In this document: piece by piece, positions 31,876-43,736 of the stretch
How the letters are laid out: each line of letters opens with the position of its first letter
How positions within the stretch are numbered: the stretch's first letter is position 1
Assembly (NCBI GenBank): GCA_007844125.1
Contig: CM017561.1
Span: 21,240,365 to 21,304,364, forward strand
Direction: 5' to 3'
Origin: Sinonovacula constricta
Taxonomy: Eukaryota; Mollusca; Bivalvia; Cardiida; Solecurtidae
Length of the DNA: 64,000 nucleotides
Notes under the pieces: generated by a model
The model's input: only the letters and a program-made list of their open reading frames with translations
Databases searched by the model: none
Told to the model about the DNA's origin: nothing
Program-made: the position numbers and the translations under genes

Positions 31876-34086
31876 TTATTTTATTCTGATAATCTGTCCC
31901 AGAGCACCCAAGAAGTCTTCAAGGGATTTAATGCCACTTGCGTACTGTGAGCACAAAACTTTCAGTCTCTGCTGGTGAGCTTTAGTGGCCTTCTTCACTC
32001 GTTTCTGTAGAAGTTCACCACGATTACATCTCAGAATTTCAGCTGCCACCATTTTTGCATCCTTTTCAACACATTTCACAACTGTCCAAAGTGAAGGATT
32101 TGAATGTCCAACAAGGTGCTTAAACCCATTGTTCCAAGATTCACACTGGTTATTTGTTCTGTCCAGGTCAGTCATTGTGGCACTGTGCACATTCCAAATT
32201 GGTGGAGGAAATCTTGGAGAGGAGCGTCGGAACCTCATATTTCCATTAGCAGTGATGACTGCGCGAAAGGATCCATTTACATAGTTGGAGTCAAAATACT
32301 CAACCAGACACTGTAGATGATCTGGGGCCTGTTCACGTAGTAACGTCAAGCCTTCTTGCACATCGCTGCATGGAAGAAACGCCAGACCGTCAAGCTTTCC
32401 GCAGAAAGATTTCACATCATCATCATTGTTGTAGTCAGACTGAAGACTACTCTGCTTGCACCCTTCTCCAAGTAGCTTGAGTTAGATGGTAAAAACATCC
32501 CTAGATGGTGTAAAAAAAAGGTTTTAATATGCTGTTTAAATAGTCTTTTACATATTATAAAACAATTAAACAAGAATTTGAATTATATAAAGTTAGTTAA
32601 AGGCTTGTATAATAATATTATTACCTGGATATGAATGTTGCTGGCCAATACAGTTCCCACAGCATTGTGTATAGCTATCTCATAGTCTGCCATAATGTGC
32701 TCTGGGTTAGGTGGGATACCTCGCTGCAGACAGGCATCTAGTAGGGCAGTCAGCATTTCTTCATACACCAGCTGTTGCTTTGACGGAAGGAGTGCGTAGA
32801 CAACTGAGACACAGGATTCACCTAAAGGTACACGGATGACAAAAAGTTGTTGGAACTGAGAGGGCGCTGTAGAGTGGGTGCCATCCATAAACCATCTGGA
32901 TGCACTATCTAGGAGGCGAAGACCGTCATTAGTGGCGAAGATGAGAATACGGTTGTCTGGAGACTCGTTGTCGTAGATGACATTACTTGCAAACTCAACA
33001 GGGAAAGGAACAGGAACATCTCTGATTGTTGATGGGTTCTTAGGTGCTGTTCCTCTCTTGGCGCGTCTCACAGTTTGCTTCAAACTCTTGACGGAACTGG
33101 CAGCAATAACCTGAAGTAAAAATAAAGCAACAGTTTTCATGCACTCAATTCATTTATTTCATTTTCCTATTTCACAGTTGTTTGTCTGGCCTTTGTGTCT
33201 GTACATTCTGGGCATTTAACATATTCATCAGTATTGTCATTATATCATTAATATCATCATTAAAAGTAATCTTACTAATATAAATTTCCAAAGTGGTTTA
33301 TTTCATGAGAAGGCCCATGTGCATTTTACAGGGCATGTTGAAATTTAAAAAAGAACAATTTTGAAATTTACAGGATTTCTATGAATCTTATTTATTAACT
33401 CACCTCTGTAGGCTGCAGTGATAATTTATCTGTTACTATCTGTCCGGGTTTACCACGGTTAGCTTCAGCAGATGCTTTTATCTCACTGCGGACTTTAAGT
33501 GCCTGCATTGCAAATTTGTCAGGAGCATGACTGTGCGCGGTTTCAGATTTGACAGAAGACACCTAGAAATAGAACATAAAGTTAGCATGCTGAAATTAAT
33601 AATTACCTATTATAATTAAGATTTATGCATACTTTTATTATGATGTGCTTTATGTCTCCATTAATATTTTCATGTAATCTCTTTTGCTTTACATAAAAAG
33701 AGTGCTATACAAAGGTTAAAAAAAATAATAAGACGAAAAAAATTAATTCAGGCATAACTTGCACAATTGATACATATTAGTTTATCTCATGTTCAGTTCC
33801 TCATCTTCAAATTTTGTTTCCAAAATAATATTCTAACAATGACCTCAATTATAACTGAGCTACACTCAAATAAAATATAAATCAGTATTCAAATTTAAAT
33901 GTACCAAATGATTATTATTGATTATATACTTACATGTAAATCAGTAGTCAGTGCACCTTTACAGTTCAGACCAATTCTCTGAGAGCATTCCCACCGCATT
34001 GAGGACTTATTTTCATTTTTCTTTGTGTAGGCATAACCTTCATACAGAAGCTTACGAGAACCTTTGTTACTTGTAATGAATTCCAT
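31876..34086 (-). CDS. FLYWCH-MULE transposase, four exons, one frameshift
   Basis: The product would cut and insert the surrounding MULE. Exon 1 (34086-33934, 51 codons) starts MEFITSNKGSRKLLYEGY, has WEC and C spacing of a FLYWCH zinc finger (DNA binding), and an in-frame TGA lies just upstream of the ATG. Exon 2 is 33562-33404 (53 codons, a charged linker). Exon 3 is 33110-32625 (162 codons) and holds the MULE core: SASRWFMDGTHSTAPSQF with the first Asp, and HIMADYEIAIHNAVG with the second. Exon 4 is 32500-31876; it opens GCFYHLTQATWRR, and TNNQCESWNNGF supplies the likely catalytic Glu. All junctions have GT/AG and phase 0. In exon 4 the frame meets TAG at 32449-32447 and the rest is read one frame over, so a 1-2 bp indel near 32450 disables it unless it is a sequence error. 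Intact length would be about 474 residues, somewhat short for the family. Confidence 0.85.
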
Positions 34087-34559
34087 TTTGGGTATTCATG
34101 TCCATTGCAGAGAGCCATCATATTATATACCCAACAAAATAACAGTTTGCAGTTAAGTAAAACAAAGATGAAGTAATTTTAGATAGCAAACTGCAATTAA
34201 TAGCCTCATTTTAAGTTATTATCTGGAAAGATCTAAAGCTAGTGTGCAACAAATTTGCCTTTAAAGGTGTTTATCATTGCAAAGATTAATTGATTGTTTG
34301 TTACATATAACTATAATTGCAATGATTAATTATAATCAACTATCATTTATTTGTTTGTATTTTACAATTTTCTCAGCAATAATAACATCAATAAAGGGTG
34401 TCATTATTAACTGGCTGTGACAAACATACACCTTTTAATTGTTTGTATGCTTTTCTCTTTTTTTATGCAATTCTTGAAGCAGTTGGTTCTTAAATTCATT
34501 GAACTAAAAAGAAAAATAAGAAAAAAATCTTAAGAAATTTCCCAACCATTTCACATTAT
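34087..34559. other. MULE 5' interior, upstream of the transposase
   Basis: AT-rich sequence between the transposase start and the right terminal repeat. The promoter should lie here or in the terminal repeat, but I cannot pick out a convincing core element. Confidence 0.4.
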
Positions 34560-34718
34560 TTGAGGGGATTTTGACTACCCACTGAGGGGATTATGACCAC
34601 CCCTTTATTTTTGCCAAGGGGATTATGATAACCCTGTCATTTCTGTTGAGGGGATTTCGATCACTATGTCGTTTATCAACCAAGGGGATTATGATCAAGG
34701 GGATTTTGAGCGTCCCCC
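34560..34718 (-). repeat. MULE right terminal inverted repeat
   Basis: It reads TTGAGGGGATTTTGACTACC and ends GATTTTGAGCGTCCCCC. It pairs with 31057-31215 over its whole length, apart from scattered differences and a different order of two middle motifs. Confidence 0.85.
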
Positions 34719-37278
34719 TGTCAGCAATATATAAGGTCCAATAACTTCATGTCAGCAATATATAAGGTCCAATAACTTCATGTCAGCAATATATATGGCC
34801 CAATAACTTCATGTCGGTAATATATAGGGTCCAATAACATCATGTCAGCAATATATAAGTTCCAATAACTTCATGTCAGCAATATATAAGGTCCAATAAC
34901 TTCATGTCAGCAATATATAAGGTCCAATAACATCATGTCAGCAATATATATGGCCCAATAACATCATGTCAGCAATATATATGGCCCAATAACATCATGT
35001 CAGCAATATATAAGGTCCAATAACTTCATGTCAGCAATATATATGGCCCAATAACTTCATGTCGGTAATATATAGGGTCCAATAATGTCACTCTACTTGT
35101 ATCTAAGTTCCAATAACTTTATAATGGTACTATATATTGCTCAATAAGCTCATGTCGGTAAGTAGAAGGCCCAATAACTTCATTTTGGTAATATTAATGG
35201 CCCAATTACATGTTGGTAAGATATAAGGCTTAATCAGTTAATGTCTGTAATATATAAGGCCCAATAAATATGTCGGTAAAATATAAGGCCCAATAGCTTC
35301 ATGTCATTAATATATAAGGACCAATAACTTCATATCATTAATTTAAGGCCCAATAACTTCATGTCAGTAATATATAAGGCCCAATAACTTCATGCCATTA
35401 ATATATAAGGCCCCAAAACTTCAAGTCGAAAACATGTAAAACCAAATAATTATATAAAAATATATATAATACATAGGGCCCAATAAGTTCACACCAGTAA
35501 TATACAATGCTCCAAGTTTCTGCCAGTATTATATAAGGCCCAATAACATGTTGGTAATGTTAAAGGCCCAATAAGTTCATGCTGGCAATTTATAAGGCCC
35601 AAGTAGTTCGGGAATATATAAGGTCAAATAATTTCAATTTGGTACTAAATAATGCCGAATAACTTCATGTCGGTAATATATAAGGCTCAACAACTTCATA
35701 TTGATACATATACGGCCCATTAAGCTTATGCCGGTGATACATTATGCCTAATAGCTTGATGTCACTAATATACAAGGTCCAATAACTGTGTATCTGCAAG
35801 ATATATTAGGCCCGGTTAGCTCATGTTGGTAATAAATAAGGCATAATAGCTTCATATTGGTAACATATTTAAGGCCAATAACTTCATGTCCGTAATATAA
35901 AGGCCCCGCAACTTCATGTTGTCAGTATATCAGGCCCAATCAGTTCATGTCAGTAATAAATAAGGCCCAATCAGTTCATGTCTGTATAAATAAGGCCCAA
36001 TCAATTCATGTCAGTAATAAATAAGGCCCAATCAGTTCATGTCTGTAATAAATAAGGCCCAATCAATTCATGTCAGTATTAAATAAGGCCCAATCAGTTT
36101 ATGTCAGTAATAAATAAGGCTCAATCAGTTCATGTCAGTAATAAATAAAGCCCAATCAGTTCGTGTCAGTAATAAATAAGGCCCAATCAGTTCTTGTCAG
36201 TAATAAATAAGCTCCAATCAGATCATGTCAGTAATAAATAAGGCCCAACCAGTTCATGTCAGTAATAAATAATACCCAATCAGTTCATGTCAGTAATAAA
36301 TAAGGTCCAATCAGTTAATGTCAGTAATAAATAAGGCCCAATCAGTTCATGTCAGTAATAAATAAGGTCCAATCAGTTAATGTCAGTAATAAATAAGGCC
36401 CAATCAGTTCATGTCAGTAATAAATAAGGCCCAATCAGTTCATGTCTGTAATAAATAAGGCCCAATCAGTTAATGTCAGTAATAAATAAGGCCCAATCAG
36501 TTCATGTCAGTAATAAATAAGGTCCTATCAGTTCATGTTGGTAATAAATAAGGCCCAATCAGTTCATGTCAGTAATAAATAAGGCCCAATCAGATAATGT
36601 CAGTAATAAATATGGTCCAATCAGTTCATGTCAGTAACAAATAAGGTCCAATCAGTTCATGTCAGTAATAAGTAAGGTCCAATCAGTTCATGTCAGTAAT
36701 AAATAAGGCCCAATCAGTTCATGTCAGTAATAAATAAGGTCCAATCAGTTCATGTCAATAACAAATAAGGTCCAATCAGTTCATGTTAGTTATAAATAAG
36801 GCCTAATAACTTCATGTCAGTAATAAATAAGGCCCAATCAGTTCATGTCAGTAATAAATAAGGCCCATTCAGTTCATGTCAGTAATAAATAAGGCCCAAT
36901 CAGTTCATGTCAGTAATAAATAAGGCCCAATCAGTTCATGTCAGTAATAAATAAGGTCCAATCAGTTCATGTCAATAACAAATAAGGTCCAATCAGTTCA
37001 TGTTTGTTATAAATAAGGCCTAATAACTTCATGTCAGTAATAAATAAGGCCCAATCAGTTCATGTCAGTAATAAATAAGGCCCATCCAGTTCATGTCAGT
37101 AATAAATAAGGTCCAATCAGTTCATGTTAGTTATAAATAAGGCCTAATAACTTCATGTCAGTAATAAATAAGGCCCAATCAGTTCATGTCAGTAATAAAT
37201 AAGGCCCAATAACTTCATGTCAGTAACAAATAAGGCCCAATCAGTTCATGTCAGTAATAAATAAGGCCCATTCAGTTC
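34719..37278. repeat. 31-bp minisatellite, middle block
   Basis: It starts with CAGCAATATATA-type units to about 35085, passes through a strongly degenerate stretch (35090-35930), and continues as the second homogenised type GGCCCAATCAGTTCATGTCA, GTAATAAATAA, still 31 bp. Two homogeneous types joined by a worn zone suggests two separate expansion centres. Confidence 0.95.
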
Positions 37279-37965
37279 TACTTGTTAACATGCTTATTTT
37301 AGCCACAAGGGCAATTAAACTGGACATTTATACCTATACTAGTACTGTGAAATGTTCATGTACACCTTTGTACACCTTATGCTGAATTGTGGTACATTCA
37401 TAAAAATGACTTGGTGCAATATCTTTATATTGTTATTATATTATATATAAACTATAGTATACGTATCTAACGTAATATAACAGCATTGAAATTGCATTTG
37501 TAACTGTAAGTTACGTATATGCCATATGGTACATTTGTATAGTCACGAACTTGGTAAATTGCGCAAATATATATATAAGCATTACTAATTAAATGAACAA
37601 TAAAAAAGTAGTATACCTCATCTATTCTATCGAGAAAATATCATCTTGCTGAATAAAAGGTTTAATCTCTTTACCAGAAATCCATCCTTCACTAATGTTT
37701 GTAAACAAATCCACATGTTATAATTGGTGATGCATACTTTTCACACGCCGGTGAATTTCCTTTTATATGTGTGTATAATTACTGTACTGTAGTATGTACA
37801 TAACCATGTTATTCACACTTTTCTATAATATATATTGTTGTTGGTGTATAACCTGTAATTTATTAATATGTATTAGCATGTTTTGTACACCGCCATCTAC
37901 AGTATCCGTGAACTTGGCAATGGCCTCTATGGCTTGTGTCAATAAACGTTTTGACTTGACTTGAC
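37279..37965 (+). mobile_element. LINE-like 3' end inserted in the array
   Basis: The insert runs from TACTTGTTAACATGC to GTGTCAATAAACGTTTTGAC, TTGACTTGAC. It ends in an AATAAA signal and a short GACTT repeat, as at the 3' ends of several non-LTR retrotransposons. Against the array unit, 4 bp (ATGT) are missing at the target and no duplication is seen. No reverse transcriptase frame is included. Confidence 0.55.
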
Positions 37966-38146
37966 CAGTAATAAATAAGGCCCAATCAGTTCATGTCAGT
38001 AATAAATAAGGCCCAATCAGTTCATGTCAGTAATAAATAAGGCCCAATCAGTTCATGTCAGTAATAAATAAGGCCCAATCAGTTCATGTCAGTAATAAGT
38101 AAGGCCCAATCAGTTCATGTCAGTAATAAATAAGGCCCAATCAGTT
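37966..38146. repeat. 31-bp minisatellite, short block
   Basis: Nearly six units of the CAGTAATAAATA type, ending in the AATCAGTT target duplication of the next element. Confidence 0.95.
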
Positions 38147-38508
38147 CAGGCGCGTATCTGTGCCGTTTTTGAAGTTACGCACAATTACAAGAGAAATAAC
38201 CTTTGTAGTAATACTTTTTATTATATTCGGTTCTTTTCTAATGAATAACAGGTAAAATGCGGACATGCGAGGAAAAATATGAACGACTAAAATCCTGACG
38301 TGTGTAAGTTTAATCATTTTAAAACCTTTTCAACTTTAATGGTGTGGAAATAAGATTTTATATCATAGAAACAACGGAAATAAAATATATCATTCCTAAC
38401 CCGGTGTAAGCATCGACTTTAATAGTGTTTTTGGTACTTTCAGATTTTCAATTTTTCGAACGGAAGTTACGCACGTGCGTAAAGTGCGTAATGGCAGAAA
38501 CGCGTCTG
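38147..38508. mobile_element. hAT-type MITE, 362 bp, with 8-bp target duplication
   Basis: Ends CAGGCGCGTATCTGTGCC and GGCAGAAACGCGTCTG are inverted repeats with CAG/CTG tips. Both inner flanks hold TTACGCAC / GTGCGTAA motifs. AATCAGTT lies at 38139-38146 and 38509-38516. No transposase frame is present. The ends differ from the element at 29662, so it is a second family. Confidence 0.8.
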
Positions 38509-41500
38509 AATCAGTTCATGTCAATAATAAATAGGGCCCAATCAGTTTATGTCAATAATAAATAAGGTCCAATCAGTTCATGTCAGAAATAAATAAGGCC
38601 AATCAGTTCATGACAATAATAAATAAGGCCCAATCAGTTCATGTCAGTAATAAATAAGGCCCAATCAGTTCATGCCAGTAATAAATAAGGCCCAATCAGT
38701 TCATGTCAATAATAAATAAGGTCCAATCAGTTCATGTCAGTAATAAATAAGGCCCAATCAGTTCATGTCAGTAATAAATAAGGCCCAATCAGTTCATGTC
38801 AGTAATAAATAAGGTACAATCAGTTCATGTCAGTAATAAATAAGGCCCAATCAGTTCATGTCAGTAATAAATAAGGTACAATCAGTTCTTGCCAGTAATA
38901 AATAAGGCCAAATCAGTTCATGTCAGTAATAAATAAGGCCCAATCAGTTCATGTCAGTAATAAATAAGGCCCAATCAGTTCATGTCAGTATAAAATAAGG
39001 CCCAATTAGTTCATGTCAGTAATAAATAAGGCCCAATCAGTTCATGTCAGTAATAAATAAGGTACAATCAGTTCTTGCCAGTAATAAATAAGGCCAAATC
39101 AGTTCATGTCAGTAATAAATAAGGCCCGTAATAAATAAGGCCCAATCAGTTCATGTCAGTATAAAATAAGGCCCAATCAGTTCATGTCAGTAATAAATAA
39201 GGCCCAATCAGTTCATGTCAGTAATAAATAAGGTCCAATCAGTTCATGTCAGTAATAAATAAGGTCCAATCAGTTCATGTCAGTAATAAATAAGGTCCGT
39301 AATAAATAAGGTCCAATCAGTTCACGTCAGTAATAAATAAGGTCCAATCAGTTCATGTCAGTAATAAATAAGGTCCAATCAGTTCATGTCAGTAATAAAT
39401 AAGGTCCAATCAGTTCATGTCAGTAATAAATAAGGTCCAATCACTTCATGTCAGTAATAAATAAGGTACGATCAGTTCATGTCAGTAATAAATAAGGTCG
39501 AATCAGTTCATGTCAGTAATAAATAAGGCCCAATCAGTTCATGTCAGTAATAAATAAGGCCCAATCAGTTCATTTTAGTAATAAATAAGGTACAATCAGT
39601 TCATGTCAGTAATAAAAAAGGCCCAATCAGTTCATGTCAGTAATAAATAAGGTCCAATCAGTTCATGTCAGTAATAAATAAGGCCCAATCAGTTCATGTC
39701 AGTAATAAATAAGGCCCAATCAGTTCATGTCAGTAATAAATAAGGTCCAATCAGTTCATGTCAGTAATAAATAAGGCCCAATCAGTTCATGTCAGTAATA
39801 AATAAGGTCCAATCAGTTCATGCCAGTAATAAAAAAGGTACAATCAGTTCATGTCAGTAATAAATAAGGTCCAATCAGTTCATTTTAGTAATAAATAAGG
39901 CCCAATCAGTTCATTTTAGTAATAAATAAGGCCCAATCAGTTCATTTTAGTAATAAATAAGGCCCAATCAGTTCATGTCAGTAATAAATAAAGCCCAATC
40001 AGTTCATGTCTGTAATAAATAAGGCCGATCAGTTCATTTTAGTAATAAATAAGGCCCAATAACTTCGTGCCAGTAAAAAATAAGGCCACATCAGTTCATG
40101 TCAGTAATATATAAGGCCCTATAAGTTCATGTCAGTAATAAATAAGGCCCAGTAAGATCATGTCAGTAATATAAAAGGCCCAGTAAGACCATGTCAGTAA
40201 TAAATAAGGCCCAGTAAGATCATGCCAGTAATAAATAAGGCCCAGTAAGATCATGCCAGTAATAAATAAGGCCCAGTAAGATCATGCCAGTAATAAATAA
40301 GGCCCAATAAGTTCATGTCAGTAATAAATAAGGCCCAATAAGTTCATGTCAGTAATAAATAAGGCCCAATAAGTTCATGTCAGTAATAAATAAGGCCCAA
40401 TAAGTTCATGTCAGTAATAAATAAGGCCCAGTAAGATCATGCCAGTAATAAATAAGGCCCAGTAAGATCATGCCAGTAATAAATAAGGCCCAGTAAGATC
40501 ATGCCAGTAATAAATAAGGCCCAGTAAGATCATGTCAGTAATAAATAAGGCCCAATAAGTTCATGTCAGTAATAAATTAGGCCCAATAAGTTCATGCCAG
40601 TTATTAATAAGGCTCAATAAGTTCATGCCAGTAATAAATAAGGCCCAATAAGTTCATGTCAGTAATAAATAAGGCCCAGTAAGATCATGCCAGTAATAAA
40701 TAAGGCCCAGTAAGATCATGTCAGTAATAAATAAGGCCCAATAAGTTCATGTCAGTAGTAAATTAGGCCCAATAAGTTCATGCCAGTTATTAATAAGGCT
40801 CAATAAGTTCATGTCAGTAACAAATATGGCCCAATCAGTTCATGTGAGAAATAAATAAGGCCCAATAACTTCATGTCAGTACAAAATAAGGCCCAATCAG
40901 TTCATGTCTGTAATAAATAAGGCCCAATAATTTCATGTCAGTAATGTAAAAGGCCCCACAACTTCTTGTTGTATTGTATAAGGCCCAATAAGTTCATGTC
41001 AGTAAAAAGTAAGGCACAATCAGTGCATGTCAGTAAAGAATAAGGCCCAAGTAAGTTCGTGTTAGTAATAAATAAGGTCAAATCAGTTCATGTCAGATAT
41101 AAATAAGGCCCAAAACGTTCATGCCAGTAATTAATAAGGCCCAATCAGTTCATGTCAGTAATAAATAAGGCCCAATCAGTTCATGTCAGTAATAAATAAG
41201 GTACAATCAGTTCATGCCAGTAATGTAAAAGGCCCCGCAACTTCATGTTGTTAGTATATAAGGCCCAGTAAGTTCATGTCAGATATAAATAAGGCCAAAT
41301 AAGTTCATACGAGTAATAAATAAGGCCCAGTAAGTTCATGTCAGTAATAAGTTCATGTCAGTAATAAATAAGGCCCAATAAGTTCATGCCAGTAATAAAT
41401 TAGGCCCAAAAAGTATATGTCAGTAATAAATATGGCCCAATCAGTTCATGTCAGTAATAAATATGGCCCAATAATTTCATGTCAGATATAAATAAGGCCC

Positions 41501-41615
41501 AATCAGTTCATGTCAGTAACAAATAAGGTACAATAATTTCATGTCAGTAATGTAAAAGGCCCCACAACTTCTTGTTGTATTGTATAAGGCCCAATAACAT
41601 GTCAGTAACAGGTAT
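38509..41615. repeat. 31-bp minisatellite, right block
   Basis: About 100 units, mostly GGCCCAATCAGTTCATGTCA, GTAATAAATAA. They shift near 40080 to a GTAAGATCATGCCAG / ATAAGTTCATG type and become degenerate after 40900. Truncated units (for example at 39128 and 39299, where GGCCC or GGTCC joins directly to GTAATAAATAAGG) show internal deletions by unequal exchange. Confidence 0.95.
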
Positions 41616-42058
41616 ATGCACCCCAAGCGAACTTTTTGTTGGCTTACCGTTCTAAGGTAAACTTATATTCGCTGTTTGATTTTGTCTGCGCTCACTTTTG
41701 CCATTTTTACATTTGACTTGAATATTTGTTTTGTGAAAAATCGAATTTATATTCGTTGGACTTTTTAATAGCCGAAGAAGCGGAGTTCCAACATCATTTT
41801 TTCTTATGAAACGTAATTCACCAAATATCAATAAGACAACATTAAAAGGTTCATATTTAAAAAAAAAAATTTATATATATTTAAGAAGGTAGAGCTAATA
41901 ACATATGAATATATACGCATTTAGAAAGTGATTATTAAAAAGTTTACTGTGTGTCAATAAAGAGTAGTCATTACTATTGCAAAAGCAATAAATACTATTG
42001 CATTTTGCATGAAAATTTGGTGGTAAGTATACACATTGTCTTTGGGTCATTTGGTTAA
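41616..42058. other. unique sequence
   Basis: AT-rich; no repeat or exon recognised. It ends in the target duplication CATTTGGTTAA of the next SINE. Confidence 0.4.
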
Positions 42059-42191
42059 ACCGACCGCAATAGCTCAGGTGGTAGAGCGTCGGTTTTAGTC
42101 CCAGGGCACCTCATAAAATACCCCTGTGCTATAATGATAGAAATGTCGCTGCACAGTATCGGTAAAAATGCCGGCAAATCCCACCCCATCC
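42059..42191 (+). mobile_element. internally deleted SINE-C with 11-bp target duplication
   Basis: Head ACCGCAATAGCTCAGGTGGT, AGAGCGTCGG carries the A box. It then jumps to the 3' part TCCCAGGGCACCTCATAAAA, ATGTCGCTGCACAGTATCGG and ends CACCCCATCCC. CATTTGGTTAA flanks it at 42048-42058 and 42192-42202, with a further copy at 42208-42218. Compared with 62866-63143 it lacks about 140 bp, including the B box. Confidence 0.75.
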
Positions 42192-42550
42192 CATTTGGTT
42201 AATATTCCATTTGGTTAATATTTATGATATAGCATCGATTACGGCTACAAGTGTGGGGCTGCAACATATCAAATTTGAAGAAGTACTAGAATTGTTGTTT
42301 GCAACAGCAATACATATCTTTACAAGCGATTTTTGTATGATAATTACACTGGCTAGAATACAAACATTTGATGGTAAGTATACAATAAAATTTGAGTCGT
42401 TCGATTCGTTGAAGCAAGGAAACAGTAGATAATGGCCATTTACATAGAAAACCGTTAGTCTTATATTTTTTCTTTACACTGTTTGTTTGATAGAAAAACC
42501 TTAAGGAAGTACGAGATTGGAGCGCTCCACAAACTAAGTTTAAATAACCC
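42192..42550. other. unique sequence
   Basis: A 73-codon open frame at 42211-42432 has no recognisable features and no splice context; not called as a gene. Confidence 0.35.
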
Positions 42551-42717
42551 AGTCGGTCCCTTTGCCGACTGACCGTTCAAAGGCGGAAACAGCTATTTTT
42601 TTCTTTTTGTGTGTTATGTCTCGTCTATGTGTTTTTGCCATTTACATTAATTCTGTTTGCGTTTGTCTACAGGTAGTTTAGATATCTGTGAAAATTCTAA
42701 TAGGACATTTTCTTATT
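42551..42717 (+). mobile_element. short hairpin-ended element, copy 1 (167 bp)
   Basis: It starts AGTCGGTCCCTTTGCCGACT, an imperfect hairpin, continues GACCGTTCAAAGGCGG, GTGTGTTATGTCTCGTCT, TTGTCTACAGGTAG and ends TAGGACATTTTCTTATT. The whole length matches the reverse complement of 43241-43415. It has no coding capacity and no terminal inverted repeats. The flanks ACCC and TACC are not a clean duplication. Confidence 0.7.
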
Positions 42718-43140
42718 TACCTTTTTATAGTTGTGCCATTATTTTCGAACATTTACTCAAATATACCAGGAAGCATTCTTTGTCATTTATGACAAGAGTG
42801 TCATAATTGGTGTCTAAAGAAAGAACATTTAATACATTTAATACAATTACAGTCAAAAGATTCTGCTTTGTTTATTACTTCAGCGAGATAGAAAGAGATG
42901 TCGCAGACATTTTAATTGCACGTACCTAAAACAATTATAGACATAAATAGGTTAACTGTTAAAAAAACTCATTTTAACTCACCGACGATAAAAGCGCCAC
43001 TCAAAATACATGAAGACTAAACGCATGTGTGTGATATGCTTTCTAGTATTTTTTTTCAATTTTTAATGTGTACGTTATCCTATGAAAATATTTTTATTGT
43101 GCCCATTTTATAAATGCAAATATAACATCAGTGAAGTAAG
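42718..43140. other. unique AT-rich sequence
   Basis: It lies between the short element and the split SINE; nothing recognised. Confidence 0.35.
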
Positions 43141-43540
43141 GGGGCACCTCTGGCATAGTGGTAGAGTCGCCTCTGACTGCTTAGCCTCCCACCGCATGGT
43201 TTCGAGTCCGGTTCATGGCGATAGATTTAATGTAAAGGTAAATAAGAAAAGGTCCTATCACAATTTTTACAGATATTTAAATTTTATCTACCTGTAGACA
43301 TAGGCAAACAAGGTAAATGTAAATGTGACAAAGAAAAAAGAGACGAGACATAACACACACAAAAAAACACCATCATTTACCGCCTTGGAACGGTCAGTCG
43401 GCAAAAAGGCCGACTGGTAGCTGACCTGCTGCAAACTGGTAGTTCTACCCAGACGTTTGTCTCGGAATTCCTCTACAAAACAACTGGATCATAACTAGTC
43501 GTCGCCATGTATCTCAAAAACGAAACAAAAAAAAAAAAAA
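43141..43540 (+). mobile_element. SINE-A split by insertion of the short hairpin-ended element
   Basis: The head (43141-43240) has GGGGGCACCTCTGGCATAGT, GGTAGAGTCGCC and B box TGGTTTCGAGTCCGG. The tail (43420-43540) has GCTGACCTGCTGCAAACTGG, TAGTTCTACCCAGACGTTTG, AACTGGATCATAACTAGTC and a long poly-A. Removing 43241-43415 plus one GGTA restores a normal SINE order. Confidence 0.75.
43241..43415 (-). mobile_element. short hairpin-ended element, copy 2 (175 bp), exact ends
   Basis: Its boundaries are fixed by the interrupted SINE, with GGTA duplicated at 43237-43240 and 43416-43419. On the minus strand it begins AGTCGGCCTTTTTGCCGACT, a perfect 8-bp-arm hairpin at the very end, and closes AGGACCTTTTCTTATT. 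It matches 42551-42717 in the opposite orientation. The class is not recognised. Confidence 0.75.
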
Positions 43541-43736
43541 TGCCATTTTAAATTCTGCAGCTGGTGTAGTTGCACCTAAGATAACATTTTAAATGTTGGT
43601 ACACAGATTCACTTATTGACTTATATTTAATTGCAGCAACATATCTTGGGTGATCTGACAACACCCTATGGGTGCATATTTAGTGGGTAGAGTCGCCGAT
43701 TTGTAAGACCTCTGACAACATATCCAGTCACTTCGT
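43541..43736. other. spacer with a SINE-A head fragment
   Basis: TAGTGGGTAGAGTCGCCGAT, TTGTAAGACCTCTGACA (about 43681-43730) matches a SINE-A A-box region. It runs directly into the first 45-bp satellite units. Confidence 0.5.

Larger units (their letters stand above)
31057..34718. mobile_element. MULE DNA transposon, 3662 bp, complete ends
   Basis: The 159-bp terminal inverted repeats (31057-31215 and 34560-34718) carry multiple AAATCCCCTT / TAATCCCCTT motifs. A 9-bp direct repeat TGTCAGCAA flanks the element (31048-31056 and 34719-34727), the duplication length expected of Mutator-like elements. The array unit is interrupted and restarts 9 bp earlier on the other side, so this is a real target duplication and not just array periodicity. 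It encodes one FLYWCH-MULE transposase on the minus strand. The remaining interior is AT-rich. Confidence 0.92.

Noticed and set aside
25789..41615. CRISPR-like array
   Set aside because: Units are contiguous with no unique spacers, the genome is eukaryotic in style, and there are no cas genes.
42075..42100. tRNA gene head at GCTCAGGTGGTAGAGC
   Set aside because: Only the A box half is present; it belongs to an internally deleted SINE-C.
42551..43415. a single foldback transposon spanning 42551-43415 with long inverted ends
   Set aside because: The right copy interrupts a SINE whose head lies inside the supposed element and whose tail lies outside, so two independent insertions in opposite orientation fit better.
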